Assembly: GCF_016863175.1 (NCBI RefSeq) | Contig: NZ_BOOJ01000059.1 | Span: forward strand, 34,304-98,303 | DNA: 64,000 bases | Origin: Paraplanobispora siamensis | GTDB lineage: Bacteria > Actinomycetota > Actinomycetes > Streptosporangiales > Streptosporangiaceae | Reading direction: 5' to 3' | Shown here: in pieces, positions 62,659-64,000 of the stretch | Layout of the letters: each line of letters begins with the position of its first letter | Numbering within the stretch: the stretch's first letter is position 1 | Program-made: the position numbers and the translations under genes | The notes under the pieces: model-generated | Told to the model about the DNA's origin: nothing | The model's database searches: none | Seen by the model: the letters and a program-made list of their open reading frames with translations, nothing else

Positions 62659-63936
62659 TCAGTAGCGCGCCAGACGGTCGACGACGCGGGCCAGCGCCTC
62701 CACGACGTCCGGGTCGTACTCGGCCCCGATCCCGCCGCGGAGCCGCTCCATCGAGGCCCCCGCCCGGTCGCGGTCGGTGGAGGCGCCGACCAGGTCGTCG
62801 TAGGCGTTGACGGCCTTGATGATGCGGCTGGGCAGCGGCGGCATCTCGATGCACGGGTCGCACTGGCGGCGCACGATCTCGGCCACCCGGTCCAGCACCC
62901 CCGTCTGCCGGATGACCTCCGCGCCCAGCTCGGCGATGCGCCGCGCCTGCGCGGAGTCGACGAGCACGGTCGCGCCCCCCGGGATCGGGTCGCGCAGCGA
63001 GAGCTGCCCGATGTCGTGCATGAGCGCGGCGTACTCCAGCTCCAGCAGCTCCGGCTCGGCCATCCCCAGCTCCCGGCCCACCGCGACCGACAGCCGGCTC
63101 ACCCGGCGCGAGTGCCCGGGCTCGACGTAGCCGGCGACCTCGGTGACCTGCGACAGCGCCCGGACCGTCTGCAGGTAGGTGGCCCGGATCCCGGCGTATT
63201 TACGGAAGGCGACCTGCGTGACCAGCAGCGGGGCCGCGAAGACCAGCAGCGCCGCCATGTCCATGCTGTGCGAGGCCAGGGCCAGCAGGATGCCCGAGGA
63301 CCCCACCGCCACCCCCAGCGGGGCCGCCATCCGCACCTCGTCGCGCAGCGCCACGCCGAAGGCGGCGCGCACCTGCTCGGCCCGCAGCACCGAGGCCAGC
63401 AGCACGTCCAGCGTCAACGTCACCATGACCAGCAGGGCCATCACGCCCAGCACGGACGTCCAGCTCCCGCCGGGCCCCAGGGTCATCCCGTGCAGCGAGT
63501 CGGCCAGCGGCCGGTAGGCGAAGGCCAGCAGGGCCCCGGTCAGCAGCCGCCGGGCCGTCGCGTCGAGCTGGGGTGGGCGCCCGACCGCCAGGTGCGGCAG
63601 CACTCCGGCGGCCATCCCGACCGCCATCACCGCGACGACCTGGAGCGGCGAGTGCAGGGCCTTCGTCGCGCCCACGTCGAGCAGCAACGTGTAACCCAGC
63701 GCGGCGGCCGCCCCGATGGGGGCCACCTCCCGGTTGCCGGGCATGGTCAGCCTGGCCAGCTCCCCCGCGGCGATCAGGGCTCCGAATCCGATCGCGAACT
63801 CCGGCTGGACCAGCCCCACCGCCGCGGTGTGCACCACCCCGGCCACCGCCAGCAGCCCCGCCACGGAGATGAGCAGGAGCTGCCCGGAGTCCAGCCGCTG
63901 GAAGGCACGCGTGGTCGGAACGACCGTGCTGCTCAC
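62659..63936 (-). CDS. Membrane HD-domain protein (HD-GYP-like, GYP motif missing)
   Basis: 425 residues from GTG. About seven hydrophobic segments fill residues ~15-255. The cytoplasmic C-terminus is an HD phosphohydrolase: EPGHSRRVSRLSVAVGREL, YAALMHDIGQLSL and RIIKAVNAYDDLVG follow the HD-GYP layout, but the GYP loop is absent (CDPCIEMPPLPS instead). Cyclic-di-GMP hydrolysis is therefore uncertain. The gene ends 116 bases from the start of accC. Confidence 0.82.
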   Translation of the reverse strand: MSSTVVPTTRAFQRLDSGQLLLISVAGLLAVAGVVHTAAVGLVQPEFAIGFGALIAAGELARLTMPGNREVAPIGAAAALGYTLLLDVGATKALHSPLQVVAVMAVGMAAGVLPHLAVGRPPQLDATARRLLTGALLAFAYRPLADSLHGMTLGPGGSWTSVLGVMALLVMVTLTLDVLLASVLRAEQVRAAFGVALRDEVRMAAPLGVAVGSSGILLALASHSMDMAALLVFAAPLLVTQVAFRKYAGIRATYLQTVRALSQVTEVAGYVEPGHSRRVSRLSVAVGRELGMAEPELLELEYAALMHDIGQLSLRDPIPGGATVLVDSAQARRIAELGAEVIRQTGVLDRVAEIVRRQCDPCIEMPPLPSRIIKAVNAYDDLVGASTDRDRAGASMERLRGGIGAEYDPDVVEALARVVDRLARY

Positions 63937-64000
63937 CGCTCTGCACTCCCGGTCGCGTTCGCCTTCTCACTCGCTGCGCTCGCTCGGCGGCTCACCGCTC

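Noticed and set aside
1..64000. tRNA or rRNA genes
   Set aside because: No cloverleaf with a TTCGAATCC-type arm or ribosomal RNA sequence was recognised by eye; a tRNA scan would settle it.

Overview
The window is 64 kb of high-GC actinobacterial chromosome. GTG and TTG starts, a WhiB1/WblE-type protein, a SigB/SigF-type sigma factor with anti-sigma partners, a SARP/AfsR regulator, a DasR-like GntR regulator, a Streptomyces subtilisin inhibitor (SSI)-type protein and a nickel superoxide dismutase all point to a morphologically complex actinomycete. A Streptosporangiales-like host is plausible, but that is inference; no rRNA is present to confirm it.

Layout. 1-9.5 kb: 3' end of kgd (2-oxoglutarate dehydrogenase/decarboxylase), a DUF6104 protein, a DUF4097-PadR operon, a zinc-type oxidoreductase and a secreted FG-GAP/CshA/OmpA-domain protein. 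10-35.3 kb: six paralogous secreted trypsin/V8-like proteins, one at 10.0 kb and five in tandem at 27.1-35.3 kb. They are separated by an accessory block: a HigBA-type toxin-antitoxin pair, DUF6461, a 1007-aa SARP/NB-ARC/TPR regulator, a 1874-aa secreted mosaic protein, a low-GC lipoprotein and nested insertion sequences. An SSI-family protease inhibitor gene is divergent from the first tandem protease. 35.4-46.7 kb: an NsdA-like HTH/TPR regulator, malic enzyme, sodN/sodX, an anti-sigma/sigma operon, a diacylglycerol kinase-family protein, WhiB1, a PdtaS-like kinase, bioF and a DasR-like regulator. 46.9-51.7 kb: a partner-switching block with two SpoIIE/PP2C phosphatases, a STAS protein, an RsbW-like ATPase and a cobalamin-binding protein with a CarH-like light-sensing motif. 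51.7-64 kb: bioD, bioB, a staphylococcal-nuclease-like protein, a carotenoid oxygenase, a TPP enzyme, a PASTA Ser/Thr kinase, a small BsaP-like biotin synthase auxiliary protein, a thioesterase, a 70-aa biotinyl carrier protein, biotin carboxylase and an HD-domain membrane protein.

Most interesting points. (1) An IS110-family element has inserted into an IS5-family transposase. Its non-coding end holds a readable bridge-RNA candidate: guide segments match the target actually used and both element ends, with a CT core. (2) Three of the six protease paralogues have Asp in place of the catalytic Ser (GADGGP/GADGSP instead of GASGGP), and three carry a roughly 140-residue insertion between the catalytic Asp and the nucleophile position. 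(3) A cobalamin photoreceptor-like protein with the W-x9-EH motif is operonic with a PP2C phosphatase and a STAS antagonist instead of being fused to a MerR DNA-binding domain. (4) Five CCTTA elements are spaced exactly 11 bp apart upstream of one pseudoprotease gene. (5) A tandem pair of chitin-binding-like modules is nested inside a LamG domain of the large secreted protein.
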